Assembly: GCA_029289235.1 (NCBI GenBank)
Contig: JARFTZ010000032.1
Coordinates: forward strand, 1 to 64,000
Length of the DNA stretch: 64,000 nt
Direction of reading: 5' to 3'
DNA from: Gammaproteobacteria bacterium
GTDB taxonomy: Bacteria; Pseudomonadota; Gammaproteobacteria; Burkholderiales; Rhodocyclaceae
The translations under genes and the position numbers were made by a program. Of this stretch, positions 46,372 through 53,670 are shown piece after piece. A model generated the notes under the pieces. That model made no database searches. It was not told where the DNA came from and worked only from the letters and a program-made list of their open reading frames with translations. How positions within the stretch are numbered: the stretch's first letter is position 1; every line of letters begins with the position of its first letter.

Positions 46372-46968
46372 ATGCGGAAGGCAATCTTGATGGCGCTGTG
46401 CGTTATTTCAAGCTGTGCGTCTGCACAGATGGTGCTTCAAGCGGATAGTGCAGCACTTCAGCCACAAATCGGACGCGATGAAAACGGCTTTTCGTCATGC
46501 GGAGTTCGCGGCGTGGTCATAGTGTCAAGGGCGCAATACTGGGATGCCTATGATTTTTCGGCAATGGTTCGCCTTGATCTTCCCTACGGTATGTTGAAAG
46601 CTGGTAAGTCCAGAACCCCTGCCCAAGAAGCTGTGAAAGGCAAATTCAGCACGAAATCAGTAGTGCCACCACCTGTTAATTTTTGGTTCGCCCAAGAGAA
46701 CGAAGGAAAACCACTTACACCGATCAAGACTATCCCTGCTGAAACGAAGGGCTACATTCTTGAGCTAGCAAATATTGGCGATACGCTTCGGGGCATTCTG
46801 GCGATGATTCATGGGGAGCGCATGCAGTTCGCGATCCGCTACAAGAACGAACCTGCCGACGTGGTAGTTGCTTTCGCGGCGCAGATGCCAGACTACGAAC
46901 GTGCTCCGCTCATGAAGTGTATTAAGGAAGTCGGCAACAGAATGGCAAAACTAGCCATCAATAAATAA
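46372..46968 (+). CDS. Secreted protein of unknown function, cargo of the island
   Basis: A 198-residue protein starting MRKAILMALCVISSCASAQ, a clear Sec signal peptide with cleavage after ASA. GGGGG lies seven bases upstream of the ATG. The mature part is not recognised; it has few cysteines, alternating strands and helices, and no catalytic motif that can be named. It is the only gene after the internal terminator and lies next to the right attachment site, a typical place for cargo not needed for mobility. Similarity to a known family should be checked. Confidence 0.75.
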   Translation: MRKAILMALCVISSCASAQMVLQADSAALQPQIGRDENGFSSCGVRGVVIVSRAQYWDAYDFSAMVRLDLPYGMLKAGKSRTPAQEAVKGKFSTKSVVPPPVNFWFAQENEGKPLTPIKTIPAETKGYILELANIGDTLRGILAMIHGERMQFAIRYKNEPADVVVAFAAQMPDYERAPLMKCIKEVGNRMAKLAINK

Positions 46969-46985
46969 ACGACTGCCTAACAAAA

Positions 46986-47005
46986 CCTACATCACGCCTA
47001 CACAA
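46986..47005 (+). repeat. Right arm-type repeat of the island
   Basis: CCTACAT (46986-46992), three bases CAC, then GCCTACACAA (46996-47005). It is the same as the left arm repeat at 43554-43573 except for the three spacer bases and has the same orientation. It lies 56 bases inside the right attachment site. A shared role in integration or excision is inferred. Confidence 0.6.
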
Positions 47006-47017
47006 GAGCCAGAAAGC

Positions 47018-47042
47018 AAAAAGCCAACCCCGAAGAGTTGGC
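47018..47042 (-). terminator. Island-supplied terminator for the restored tRNA-Thr gene
   Basis: On the minus strand GCCAAC (47037-47042) and GTTGGC (47023-47028) form a hairpin with an eight-base loop, followed by five T. It is 19 bases downstream of the tRNA CCA end. Since the host terminator now sits at 43344-43366 beyond the element, this one must belong to the island and replaces its function. Confidence 0.75.
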
Positions 47043-47060
47043 CTAAGTGCTTGATTCTAT

Positions 47061-47108
47061 TGGTGCCGCTGACCGGAATCGAACTGGTGACCTTCGCATT
47101 ACGAATGC
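47061..47108 (-). repeat. Right attachment site (48 bp within the intact tRNA-Thr)
   Basis: Identical to 43376-43423. It forms the 3' part of the complete tRNA-Thr gene, so the island has restored the tRNA on insertion. The identity ends within the anticodon arm, where the sequences diverge (GCTGC here, TCAAT on the left). Confidence 0.92.
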
Positions 47109-47136
47109 GCTGCTCTACCGACTGAGCTACAGCGGC
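47061..47136 (-). tRNA. tRNA-Thr (anticodon CGT)
   Basis: Seventy-six bases with CCA encoded. The acceptor stem is GCCGCTG/CAGCGGC, the D arm GCTC...GAGC, the anticodon loop TTCGTAA with CGT at 47103-47101, and the T loop TTCGATT. The pairings G27-A43 and one A-C pair in the T stem are imperfect. It decodes ACG. Its 3' half belongs to the integrated island and its promoter lies upstream at 47151-47178. Confidence 0.95.
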
Positions 47137-47150
47137 GTCCAAGGCCGCGC

Positions 47151-47178
47151 ATTATACGATAGCCAACACCTTTTGCAA
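47151..47178 (-). promoter_or_regulatory. Promoter of tRNA-Thr
   Basis: On the minus strand TTGCAA (47178-47173) and TATAAT (47156-47151) are spaced by 16 bases, a near-consensus sigma-70 promoter. Position 47136, the mature tRNA 5' end, lies 14 bases after the -10 box. A short GC-rich discriminator follows, as is usual for stable RNA genes. Confidence 0.75.
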
Positions 47179-47229
47179 ACGCTCACGCTGATCTTGAAAA
47201 GAAATCTGCCGCAAAGGACGACCACAGCC

Positions 47230-48537
47230 TCAATCCAGCCTTGCCAGCTTCGATTTCGCCAGCGGCGGATTTTTCGCAAAGTACTTGCGAATCCCGGCAA
47301 TGATCGCTTCCGCCATCTTGTCCTGATAGGCATTATCGTTAAGGCGTTTCTCCTCATCCGGATTTGAGATAAACGCCGTTTCGACCAGAATCGATGGGAT
47401 GTCGGGGGCTTTCAGGACGGCGAATCCCGCCTGTTCGACATGGGGCTTGTGCAGACGATTGATGCCGCCAAGCTCGTTCAACACTTCCTTCCCCAGCTTG
47501 AGGCTGTCGCTGATAGTGGCCGTCTGGGACAAATCCAGCAAGGTGCGGGCAAGGACCGGATCCTTGACATCGAGGTTGACGCCGCCGATCAGGTCCGCCG
47601 AATTTTCGCGCTGGGCGAGATATCGCGCGGCCGAACTGGTTGCCCCATTTTCTGACAGAACGAACACGGACGATCCGTTGGCATCCGGACGGGTGAATGC
47701 ATCGGCGTGAATCGAGACGAAAAGATCGGAACGTATCCGGCGCGCTTTCTGTACCCGCGTCTGCAACGGGACAAAGTAATCGGTGTTGCGGGTCAGCACG
47801 GCGCGCATGTTCGGCTCAGCATCTATCTTCGCCTTGAGCCGCTTGGCGATGGCCAGCGTCACGTGTTTCTCGTAGCTGCCCCCTCGGCCCACCGCGCCAG
47901 GGTCTTCTCCGCCATGACCGGGATCGAGTGTGATCGTTATCAGACGATCAACGATCGGCTTGTCCGAACGCTTTTCTGCCCTTCCGGAATCTTGGGCAGT
48001 TCCCTCCGTGTTCTCAGCCAGCGCACTTTCCGGTGGATTGTTGCGATCGTTCTTTTCCAGCAGTTGCATCAGAGGATCAGGCGGAGTCGCTGGATAAACG
48101 TCGAGGACCAGACGATGCCCGTAGTTTCCGACCGGCGGAAGCTCGAACACCTGCGGCTTGACCTCGGCCTTCAGCTCCATCACCAGCCTGACGATGCCCG
48201 GCTTGAAGCGTCCTGCGCGCAGGACCTTGATGTTCGGGTCATCCGGCATGATCTTGCTCGCCAGGCCATCGAGTACGCTGCTGAATTCGATTCCTTCCAG
48301 ATCGACTACCAGTCGCTCCGGGTCCTTGACAATGAAGTGCGAAAACTTGAGCGGCGCGCCGAGTTCGATCGTCACGCGGGTGTAATCGTCGGCCGGCCAG
48401 ACGCGCACCGCCAGCACGCCGGCAGTGCGGTTCAGCGCGGCGCGGGATACGGGGGTGACAGACAGGAGAAGCGAAGCACCGGCCAGCTTAATCAGGCTGC
48501 GGCGCCCGGGATGAGGCTTTTGAGGGTATTCAGACAT
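47230..48537 (-). CDS. amiC: N-acetylmuramoyl-L-alanine amidase (AmiC type)
   Basis: A 435-residue periplasmic zinc amidase that splits septal peptidoglycan during cell separation. The N-terminus PGRRSLIKLAGASLLLS is a twin-arginine-type signal. An AMIN domain (residues about 40-145) directs it to the septum. The amidase_3 domain has TLDPGHGGEDPGAVG and FVSIHADAF with zinc-ligand histidines, and a catalytic glutamate in SILVETAFISNPDEE. The start overlaps the end of tsaE by 46 bases. AmiC with TsaE is a frequent gene pair. Confidence 0.94.
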   Translation of the reverse strand: MSEYPQKPHPGRRSLIKLAGASLLLSVTPVSRAALNRTAGVLAVRVWPADDYTRVTIELGAPLKFSHFIVKDPERLVVDLEGIEFSSVLDGLASKIMPDDPNIKVLRAGRFKPGIVRLVMELKAEVKPQVFELPPVGNYGHRLVLDVYPATPPDPLMQLLEKNDRNNPPESALAENTEGTAQDSGRAEKRSDKPIVDRLITITLDPGHGGEDPGAVGRGGSYEKHVTLAIAKRLKAKIDAEPNMRAVLTRNTDYFVPLQTRVQKARRIRSDLFVSIHADAFTRPDANGSSVFVLSENGATSSAARYLAQRENSADLIGGVNLDVKDPVLARTLLDLSQTATISDSLKLGKEVLNELGGINRLHKPHVEQAGFAVLKAPDIPSILVETAFISNPDEEKRLNDNAYQDKMAEAIIAGIRKYFAKNPPLAKSKLARLD

Positions 48538-49031
48538 GATTGCCCTCGCTCGGTGTGTGCAGACAACTCAAGAACGCGGCCGGAATGATGATGATTTTTC
48601 GGGAAGCGGAAGACGAGCACGAGGTCGGCCGGCGGAACGTGGCCCGCGGCTTTTTCCGGCCATTCAACCAAACAGACCGAGTCGTTGCGGAAATACTCGC
48701 CCAAACCAGCATCGACAAACTCTTCAGTGTCGTTGAAACGATAAAAATCAAAGTGATACCAGTATATGCTCGAAACTACGTAAACTTCAACCAGCGTGTA
48801 GGTAGGGCTTTTCACCGGCCCGTGATGTCCCAGCTGACGGAGCATCGCGCGCACCAGCGTTGTCTTGCCTGCACCAAGATCCCCGTCCAGCCAAACCACC
48901 GTGCCTGCGTCAAGCAGCGGCGCCAGGCGTCCTCCCAGCGCGACTGTCGCGGCCTCATCGGGCAGCGCCAGGGTTAGCGAGGAAAGCGGCGAGGAAAGCG
49001 GCGGGGAAAGGCTATGATTCGGGCTATGCAA
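48492..49031 (-). CDS. tsaE: tRNA threonylcarbamoyladenosine synthesis ATPase TsaE
   Basis: A 179-residue ATPase that supports TsaB/TsaD in forming t6A37 on ANN-decoding tRNAs. The Walker A motif is WLDGDLGAGKTTLVRAML and is followed by VKSPTYTLVEVY. YHFDFYRFNDTEEFVDAGLGEY and CLVEWPEKA are also conserved. No in-frame ATG is present before the conserved region; the start is probably the TTG at 49031 or another non-ATG codon. The first 20 residues contain a serine/proline/leucine repeat (PPLSSPLSSL). The 5' end overlaps the divergent queG start. Confidence 0.9.
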   Translation of the reverse strand: MHSPNHSLSPPLSSPLSSLTLALPDEAATVALGGRLAPLLDAGTVVWLDGDLGAGKTTLVRAMLRQLGHHGPVKSPTYTLVEVYVVSSIYWYHFDFYRFNDTEEFVDAGLGEYFRNDSVCLVEWPEKAAGHVPPADLVLVFRFPKNHHHSGRVLELSAHTERGQSCLNTLKSLIPGAAA

Positions 49032-50141
49032 AACGACGTCTCCACGATTCGAGCAACCACCGAGCCCGCCGCAGGCCAGTTGGACGGCGAGACACTGGTT
49101 CGGCAGATCAAACGCTGGGGGAAGGATCTCGGATTCAGCGCCATCGGCATTGCCGAACCGGATGTTTCGGCGGCCGCCGACAGGTTACGCCGCTGGCTCG
49201 ATCTCGGGCGTCACGGCGGGCTGGATTATATGGCCAAACACGCTGATCTGCGCGCCGGTCCGGACAGCCTCGTGCCCGCGACCCGATCGGTCATCACCGC
49301 TGCCCTGCCCTACTGGCCGTACGCAGCGTCAGCAAGCGACGTGCTGGCGGAGCCGGCGAAAGGATATGTGTCGCGCTACGCGCTCGGTCGCGATTATCAC
49401 AAGACCGTACGCAGCCGCCTGCAGCGGCTCGCCGAAAGCATTCGGGCCGAACTGGCGACAACCGCGCCTGACACGGAATTCAGCTTTCGCGTTTTCTCCG
49501 ATTCTGCACCGGTGATGGAGGTCGAATTTGCACATAATTCCGGCATCGCCTGGCGCGGAAAGCATACGATTTCGCTGACGCGCACCGGTTCCTGGCACTT
49601 CCTCGGGGAAATCTACACGTCGCTTGCCCTGCCGCCTGACCCGCCAGCCGTGGACCATTGCGGAAACTGCACCCGTTGCATCGCCAGTTGCCCGACCTTG
49701 GCGATCGTCGCGCCTTACGAGGTCGATGCGCGGCTATGCATTTCGTATCTGACGATCGAGCTTCAGGGGTCCATTCCCGTCCCGTTGCGCCCAGCCATAG
49801 GCAATCGAATTTACGGGTGCGACGATTGCCAGCTTTGTTGCCCGTGGAACCGCTTCGCCAAGATCGGCGATCCTGATTTCACGCCGCGCAACGATCTAGA
49901 CACATCAAGGCTCGTCAGCTTGTTTTCGTGGAGCCAGCAGGAATTTGAACAGCGACTCGCTGGAAGCCCGATCCGGCGCATCGGCCACGAGCGCTGGCTG
50001 CGCAATATCGCAGTGGCGCTCGGCAATGCGCCGGCCACGCAAGAAGCCATCGCGGCACTCAACGCCCGTGCCGACCACCCCTCGGAACTGGTCCGCGAAC
50101 ACGTCGCCTGGGCATTGTCCAGAATCAGCCAAGCGGCTTGA
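49014..50141 (+). CDS. queG: Epoxyqueuosine reductase
   Basis: A 375-residue cobalamin and iron-sulfur enzyme for the last step of queuosine synthesis in tRNA. The two cluster motifs are CGNCTRCIASCPT and CDDCQLCCPWN. The N-terminal domain has DYMAKHADLRAGPDSLVP, and the region RYALGRDYHKTVRSRL is typical. The C-terminal HEAT-like segment ends in HVAWALSRI. The start at 49014 has GGAAAGG upstream; 49026 is an alternative. It overlaps the tsaE start on the other strand by about 18 bases. Confidence 0.95.
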   Translation: MIRAMQNDVSTIRATTEPAAGQLDGETLVRQIKRWGKDLGFSAIGIAEPDVSAAADRLRRWLDLGRHGGLDYMAKHADLRAGPDSLVPATRSVITAALPYWPYAASASDVLAEPAKGYVSRYALGRDYHKTVRSRLQRLAESIRAELATTAPDTEFSFRVFSDSAPVMEVEFAHNSGIAWRGKHTISLTRTGSWHFLGEIYTSLALPPDPPAVDHCGNCTRCIASCPTLAIVAPYEVDARLCISYLTIELQGSIPVPLRPAIGNRIYGCDDCQLCCPWNRFAKIGDPDFTPRNDLDTSRLVSLFSWSQQEFEQRLAGSPIRRIGHERWLRNIAVALGNAPATQEAIAALNARADHPSELVREHVAWALSRISQAA

Positions 50142-50239
50142 TTTTCTGAACTTTTCAGATACCATTTGGTAGGCGCGTTTTGTCGTTGTCTTTCCATTCT
50201 CGGAACCTTCATATCGACAGCGTGCGGCGCATGAACCCA

Positions 50240-50262
50240 GGCTGGCCCATAAAAAACCAGCC
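50240..50262 (+). promoter_or_regulatory. Hairpin overlapping the first bases of the riboswitch
   Basis: GGCTGG (50240-50245) and CCAGCC (50257-50262) are perfect inverted copies with an 11-base A-rich loop. The last two bases of the second arm are also the first two bases of the riboswitch P1 stem (50261-50266), so both cannot form fully at the same time. It may compete with aptamer closure, but that is inference. Confidence 0.4.
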
Positions 50263-50338
50263 GCTGAAACAGGGCAAACCCGTCGAAAGGCGGGGACGCA
50301 AAGTCACCGGCCTAACGCCCGCGGGGCAATGGCAGCGG
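50261..50338 (+). promoter_or_regulatory. Cyclic di-GMP-I (GEMM) riboswitch aptamer
   Basis: The sequence follows the GEMM-I consensus in order: P1 arm CCGCTG (50261-50266), AAACAGGGCAAACC, a stem capped by the GAAA tetraloop (50285-50288), GGGACGCAAAG at 50293-50303, CACCGGCCTAA, a second stem, then ATGGCAGCGG closing P1 with CAGCGG (50333-50338). The GGGACGCAAAG and CCGGCCTA blocks are the most characteristic. It senses c-di-GMP in the leader of the DUF1631 gene starting at 50506. Whether it acts on transcription or translation is not clear. Confidence 0.92.
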
Positions 50339-50450
50339 AACCACCAGAAAACGAGGTTGATCGTGAGTCGTTACACCGGAATCACCCACACTGCTGGCCG
50401 GATTGAGCCTTCCTTCAGGAGACAGGTTTTCGCCCTGCTCTGTTCCTCTT

Positions 50451-50489
50451 TTGAAACAGCGTTTCAACGCCGGTTGCTGGCGGATTTTT
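50451..50489 (+). promoter_or_regulatory. Candidate expression platform before the DUF1631 gene
   Basis: TTGAAAC (50451-50457) and GTTTCAA (50461-50467) form a perfect hairpin. It is followed at once by CGCC (50468-50471) and GGCG (50479-50482) with a run of five T at 50485-50489, resembling a weak terminator that ends 16 bases before the start codon. It is more than 100 bases after the aptamer, so a link to the riboswitch is uncertain. Confidence 0.35.
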
Positions 50490-50505
50490 GCGCAAGGTAA
50501 TCGCC

Positions 50506-52818
50506 ATGAGCAAGCCTTTATCGAATGTGAGCCGGGTTGTCTCTCTTAACGGTCTCGGGCGGAACCGCAGCCCTGGCCTGCGCGTCTTGAACGAATGCCG
50601 CGATATTCTTGTAGAAGGGTTGTGCAACTGGCTACGTGACGTCGCGCCTGCGGTCTCGGGAGAGTTGTTCGTTCTCGCCGACTCGACACGCGAGCGACTT
50701 CAACAGACCCGCTATCTGGATCTGCGTGCAGACATCGAGAAAGACTGGCAGCACTTTGTCGGGACGTTTCGCCGCAATCTCTCCGCCGAGGCCGAACAGC
50801 GTCAGGACGAGATACTCGGCGGCGGCGAAAAGGACAGCCCTGCCCTCGAGATTCCGGACTTCGAGGGGTTGCAACTGATCGATGACAACGATCTTTCCCA
50901 ACACATCGTCATCAGGGAATTCTCGGCCCAGCTGGAAGAGACGTGCGACGAGGAGCTCTATACACTCAACCGGCGGGTCGCCGCCTTGCTCGGCCAGGAG
51001 GACAAAGCCGACGCATCGGGCAACCCGCTCGCCCCTGCTGCGATCTGCCACGCGCTTTCTGACTCCTGCACATCGATCGGCTCCGACCCGGAATCGCGTC
51101 TGATCCTGCTGCGCCGGATCGAACGTCACCTCCACGTATCCCTGCCAGGCATCTACAAGCGGATCAACGACTACCTTGTAGAGCGCGGCATTCTGCCAGA
51201 TCTCAAGCGCACCTTCCGCCGCCCGTCAGGCGCAAACCGCGAAGCCTCGGTAACCGACAAGGTCACGTCCGCAGCAACACCCCATGCAGCCGAAAGTTCC
51301 GTCCCCCCGGTCACTGAGAGTTCCATCCTCGATGCCTTGCAGCGACTGGCGCTGGCGCGCTCGGCCCACAACCCCGGCGGTTTATCGGGACAAATCCATG
51401 CGCAAGCCGGTATCGCGACGGCGCCGATGCCGGGCACCGGCAGCATGGCCACGACGCCGCCCCCCGTCGATGCGGCTGCCATCAGCCATATTCTGCTGAA
51501 TTCCCTGAACAGCCTGCAGCACGCCGCCCCACCTTCAGGGGGGAGCGCCGTCGTCAACCAGGTGCGACTCGTTCGCGACTCGGACGATGCCAAGCAGGCC
51601 ACCGGCCTCGAAGCCGTGACGATGGATATCGTCGCCATGCTTTTCGACATCATATTCGACGATGCGCGCATTCCGCTGGCGGTCAAGGCCCTTCTCAGCC
51701 GCCTGCAGATTCCGGTACTCAAGGTCGCCATGCTCAATCCCGGCTTCTTTGCCGACCGACAGCATCCAACCCGGCGCTTTCTTGGCTGCGTTTCAGGCAT
51801 TGCGATCCGCTGGGGCGACCGTGTCGATGAAAGCGACCCCTTCTACGCCAAACTATCCGATCTGGTGGATCGCATCCAGGCCGAATTCGAGCAGGACGTC
51901 GGTATTTTCGGCACTGCTCTCGACGAACTGGAAGCATTCGTCAATGCGCGGGAAGAGGAAGAGAACGACACCGCACTCGTGGCGGCAAACACCGTCATTC
52001 GCCACGAAATCGAGGCCGAGGCGTGGGAGCGCGCCCATCAGGCGGTTCGCGTTTTCTTGCGAGAGACGCCGCAACCGGCCCCGGTCGAAAGTTTTCTTGA
52101 GGAGCACTGGGCCGCAGTCTTGCGCAAAATTGCCGTCAGCGACAGCGACACCGCAGAGACCGACTGGCGCATGGCCTGCGAGGTCATGAAAGATCTGGCG
52201 TGGAGCATCATCCCCAAGAAGATTCCGGACGATCGCCTGAAATTGATTGGCTTGCTCCCGCGTCTGCTGGCCTCACTCAACAAGGGGCTGGACTCGATCG
52301 ACATTACCGCCGAGCAACGCAACGCGTTCTTTGACGTATTGGTAAAGCATCACTCCGCAGCATTGAAGGGGGAATCAGCCGGAGCGGCGCAAGCCGATAC
52401 ATCCTCCGAATCCAACAAGGAGGAGGCCGCGCCAATCACGCCACCGAGCGAGGGGGATCTGTTGGTGATGCGCAGCGTCGACCATGGCGTTCAGGTGGAA
52501 GAAATCGTTCTCGTCGGCGCCAGCCCCGTCTGGCGTGCCGACGACCGCGACATCGCCCGCCAGGTTGAAGAGCTGAAACGCGGCAGTTGGGTCGAGTTTA
52601 TCGACGAGGAGGGAAACACCAGCCGCGAGCGGCTGAACTGGATCAGCCCGCAACGCGGCATCCTGCTTTTCAGCAATCACCGCTCGGCCAAGGCCATTTC
52701 AATCGCGCCGGATGCGCTTGTACGCCAGATCCGCGAAGGCAAGGCGGCTCTCCTCCGTGAAGATCCGTTGTTCGAGCGGGCCTTGAGCGGCGCGCTGGAA
52801 TCGATCAACGCGGAGTAA
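50506..52818 (+). CDS. DUF1631-family protein under a c-di-GMP riboswitch
   Basis: A 770-residue cytoplasmic protein of the DUF1631 type, a family without established biochemical function that is sometimes misnamed thymidine phosphorylase. It is mostly helical, with a variable, alanine/proline-rich middle (residues about 230-330) and a conserved VKALLSRLQIPVLKVAMLNPGFF. The C-terminal 110 residues (LKRGSWVEFIDEEG, LNWISPQRGILLFSNHRSAK) look like a small beta-barrel reminiscent of PilZ domains, but without a clear R-x3-R motif. The start at 50506 has AAGGTAA ten bases upstream. The riboswitch in its leader links it to c-di-GMP signalling, for example surface attachment or motility. Confidence 0.85.
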   Translation: MSKPLSNVSRVVSLNGLGRNRSPGLRVLNECRDILVEGLCNWLRDVAPAVSGELFVLADSTRERLQQTRYLDLRADIEKDWQHFVGTFRRNLSAEAEQRQDEILGGGEKDSPALEIPDFEGLQLIDDNDLSQHIVIREFSAQLEETCDEELYTLNRRVAALLGQEDKADASGNPLAPAAICHALSDSCTSIGSDPESRLILLRRIERHLHVSLPGIYKRINDYLVERGILPDLKRTFRRPSGANREASVTDKVTSAATPHAAESSVPPVTESSILDALQRLALARSAHNPGGLSGQIHAQAGIATAPMPGTGSMATTPPPVDAAAISHILLNSLNSLQHAAPPSGGSAVVNQVRLVRDSDDAKQATGLEAVTMDIVAMLFDIIFDDARIPLAVKALLSRLQIPVLKVAMLNPGFFADRQHPTRRFLGCVSGIAIRWGDRVDESDPFYAKLSDLVDRIQAEFEQDVGIFGTALDELEAFVNAREEEENDTALVAANTVIRHEIEAEAWERAHQAVRVFLRETPQPAPVESFLEEHWAAVLRKIAVSDSDTAETDWRMACEVMKDLAWSIIPKKIPDDRLKLIGLLPRLLASLNKGLDSIDITAEQRNAFFDVLVKHHSAALKGESAGAAQADTSSESNKEEAAPITPPSEGDLLVMRSVDHGVQVEEIVLVGASPVWRADDRDIARQVEELKRGSWVEFIDEEGNTSRERLNWISPQRGILLFSNHRSAKAISIAPDALVRQIREGKAALLREDPLFERALSGALESINAE

Positions 52819-52830
52819 GCCGACGCAGCT

Positions 52831-53670
52831 TCAGCGCGCTACCGGCCGCGAGGGATCGGAGCACCACTCGCTCCAGGAGCCGGCATACAGCCGCGCCCCG
52901 GGAAGACCGGCGATTTCCATTGCCAGCAAATTGTGGCAGGCGGTAACGCCCGAGCCGCAATACATGATGGTTTGGTCCGGCTCGGTTCCGGCAAGCACGG
53001 CGAGATACTGCTGGCGCAGCTCCGCTGCCGCACGGAACCCGCCTTGCTCATCGAGGTTGTCGCGAAAGAAACGGTTGCGCGCGCCGGGAATGTGCCCGCC
53101 GACCGGATCCAGCGTTTCGTTTTCCCCACGAAAACGGTCCGGCCCGCGAGCGTCGATCAGGACGAACTCGTTCTTTCCCAAATTGGCCTCGACCTCGGCA
53201 GCCGTGGCGACCCGGTCGCGCAGTTCGATTTCAAATACCTTTGCAGCCCGCTCCGGCACCTCCGTGGTTAATGCCCGGCCCTCCTGAACCCAGCGCCGAA
53301 TGCTGCCGTCGAGAACGGCCACGCGGTCGTGCCCCAGCCAGCGCAGCAGCCACCACAGGCGCACGGCGTACATGCCGCCATCGTCGTCGTAGACCACCAC
53401 CTGCGTCGTCCGTGAAATGCCCGCGGCCCCAAGCTTTTCCGCGAGCAGCCGGGGATCGGGCAGCGGATGCCGCCCGTTCCGCCCGGTCATCGCAGCCGAC
53501 AGGTCGCGATCGAGATGCATGAACACTGCACCGGGAAGATGCCCCTTGGCGTACTCGCGCTCACCATAGCCAACATCGGAGAGCTGATGCCGGCAATCGA
53601 CGGTCACCCACTGCGGATCGTTCAGGTGATCGACAAGCTGCGAACAGGCAATCAGGGTTGAAAAACTCAC
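52831..53670 (-). CDS. sseA: Thiosulfate/3-mercaptopyruvate sulfurtransferase
   Basis: A 279-residue tandem rhodanese protein. Domain 1 (residues 1-140) is inactive; domain 2 has the active-site loop YCGSGVTAC with catalytic cysteine 238. CGSGVTA is the loop of SseA-type mercaptopyruvate sulfurtransferases, whereas classical thiosulfate enzymes have C-R-K-G-V-T. VTVDCRHQLSDVGYGEREY near the N-terminus and GHIPGARNRFFRDNL are typical. It is convergent with the DUF1631 gene, and its ATG overlaps the stop of the next gene upstream. Confidence 0.93.
   Translation of the reverse strand: MSFSTLIACSQLVDHLNDPQWVTVDCRHQLSDVGYGEREYAKGHLPGAVFMHLDRDLSAAMTGRNGRHPLPDPRLLAEKLGAAGISRTTQVVVYDDDGGMYAVRLWWLLRWLGHDRVAVLDGSIRRWVQEGRALTTEVPERAAKVFEIELRDRVATAAEVEANLGKNEFVLIDARGPDRFRGENETLDPVGGHIPGARNRFFRDNLDEQGGFRAAAELRQQYLAVLAGTEPDQTIMYCGSGVTACHNLLAMEIAGLPGARLYAGSWSEWCSDPSRPVAR

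Larger units (their letters stand above)
43376..47108. mobile_element. Compact tRNA-Thr-integrated genetic island, about 3.7 kb
   Basis: The element is bounded by identical 48-bp direct repeats (43376-43423 and 47061-47108) formed by the 3' part of a tRNA-Thr(CGT) gene, the classical signature of tyrosine-integrase insertion. It has an integrase gene (43582-44907), a run of small overlapping plus-strand genes (44990-46242), a terminator and a gene for a secreted protein (46372-46968). No replication, packaging or conjugation gene is recognisable. Internal genes have lower GC than the host core genes. The boundaries are well supported; whether it is a satellite, a decayed prophage or ICE, or an autonomous small island is undecided. 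Confidence 0.88.

Noticed and set aside
44990..46968. A toxin-antitoxin or phage-defence module in the island
   Set aside because: The small overlapping genes invite this idea, but no toxin, antitoxin or nuclease/ATPase motif can be seen; only the DUF5681-like similarity is supportable.
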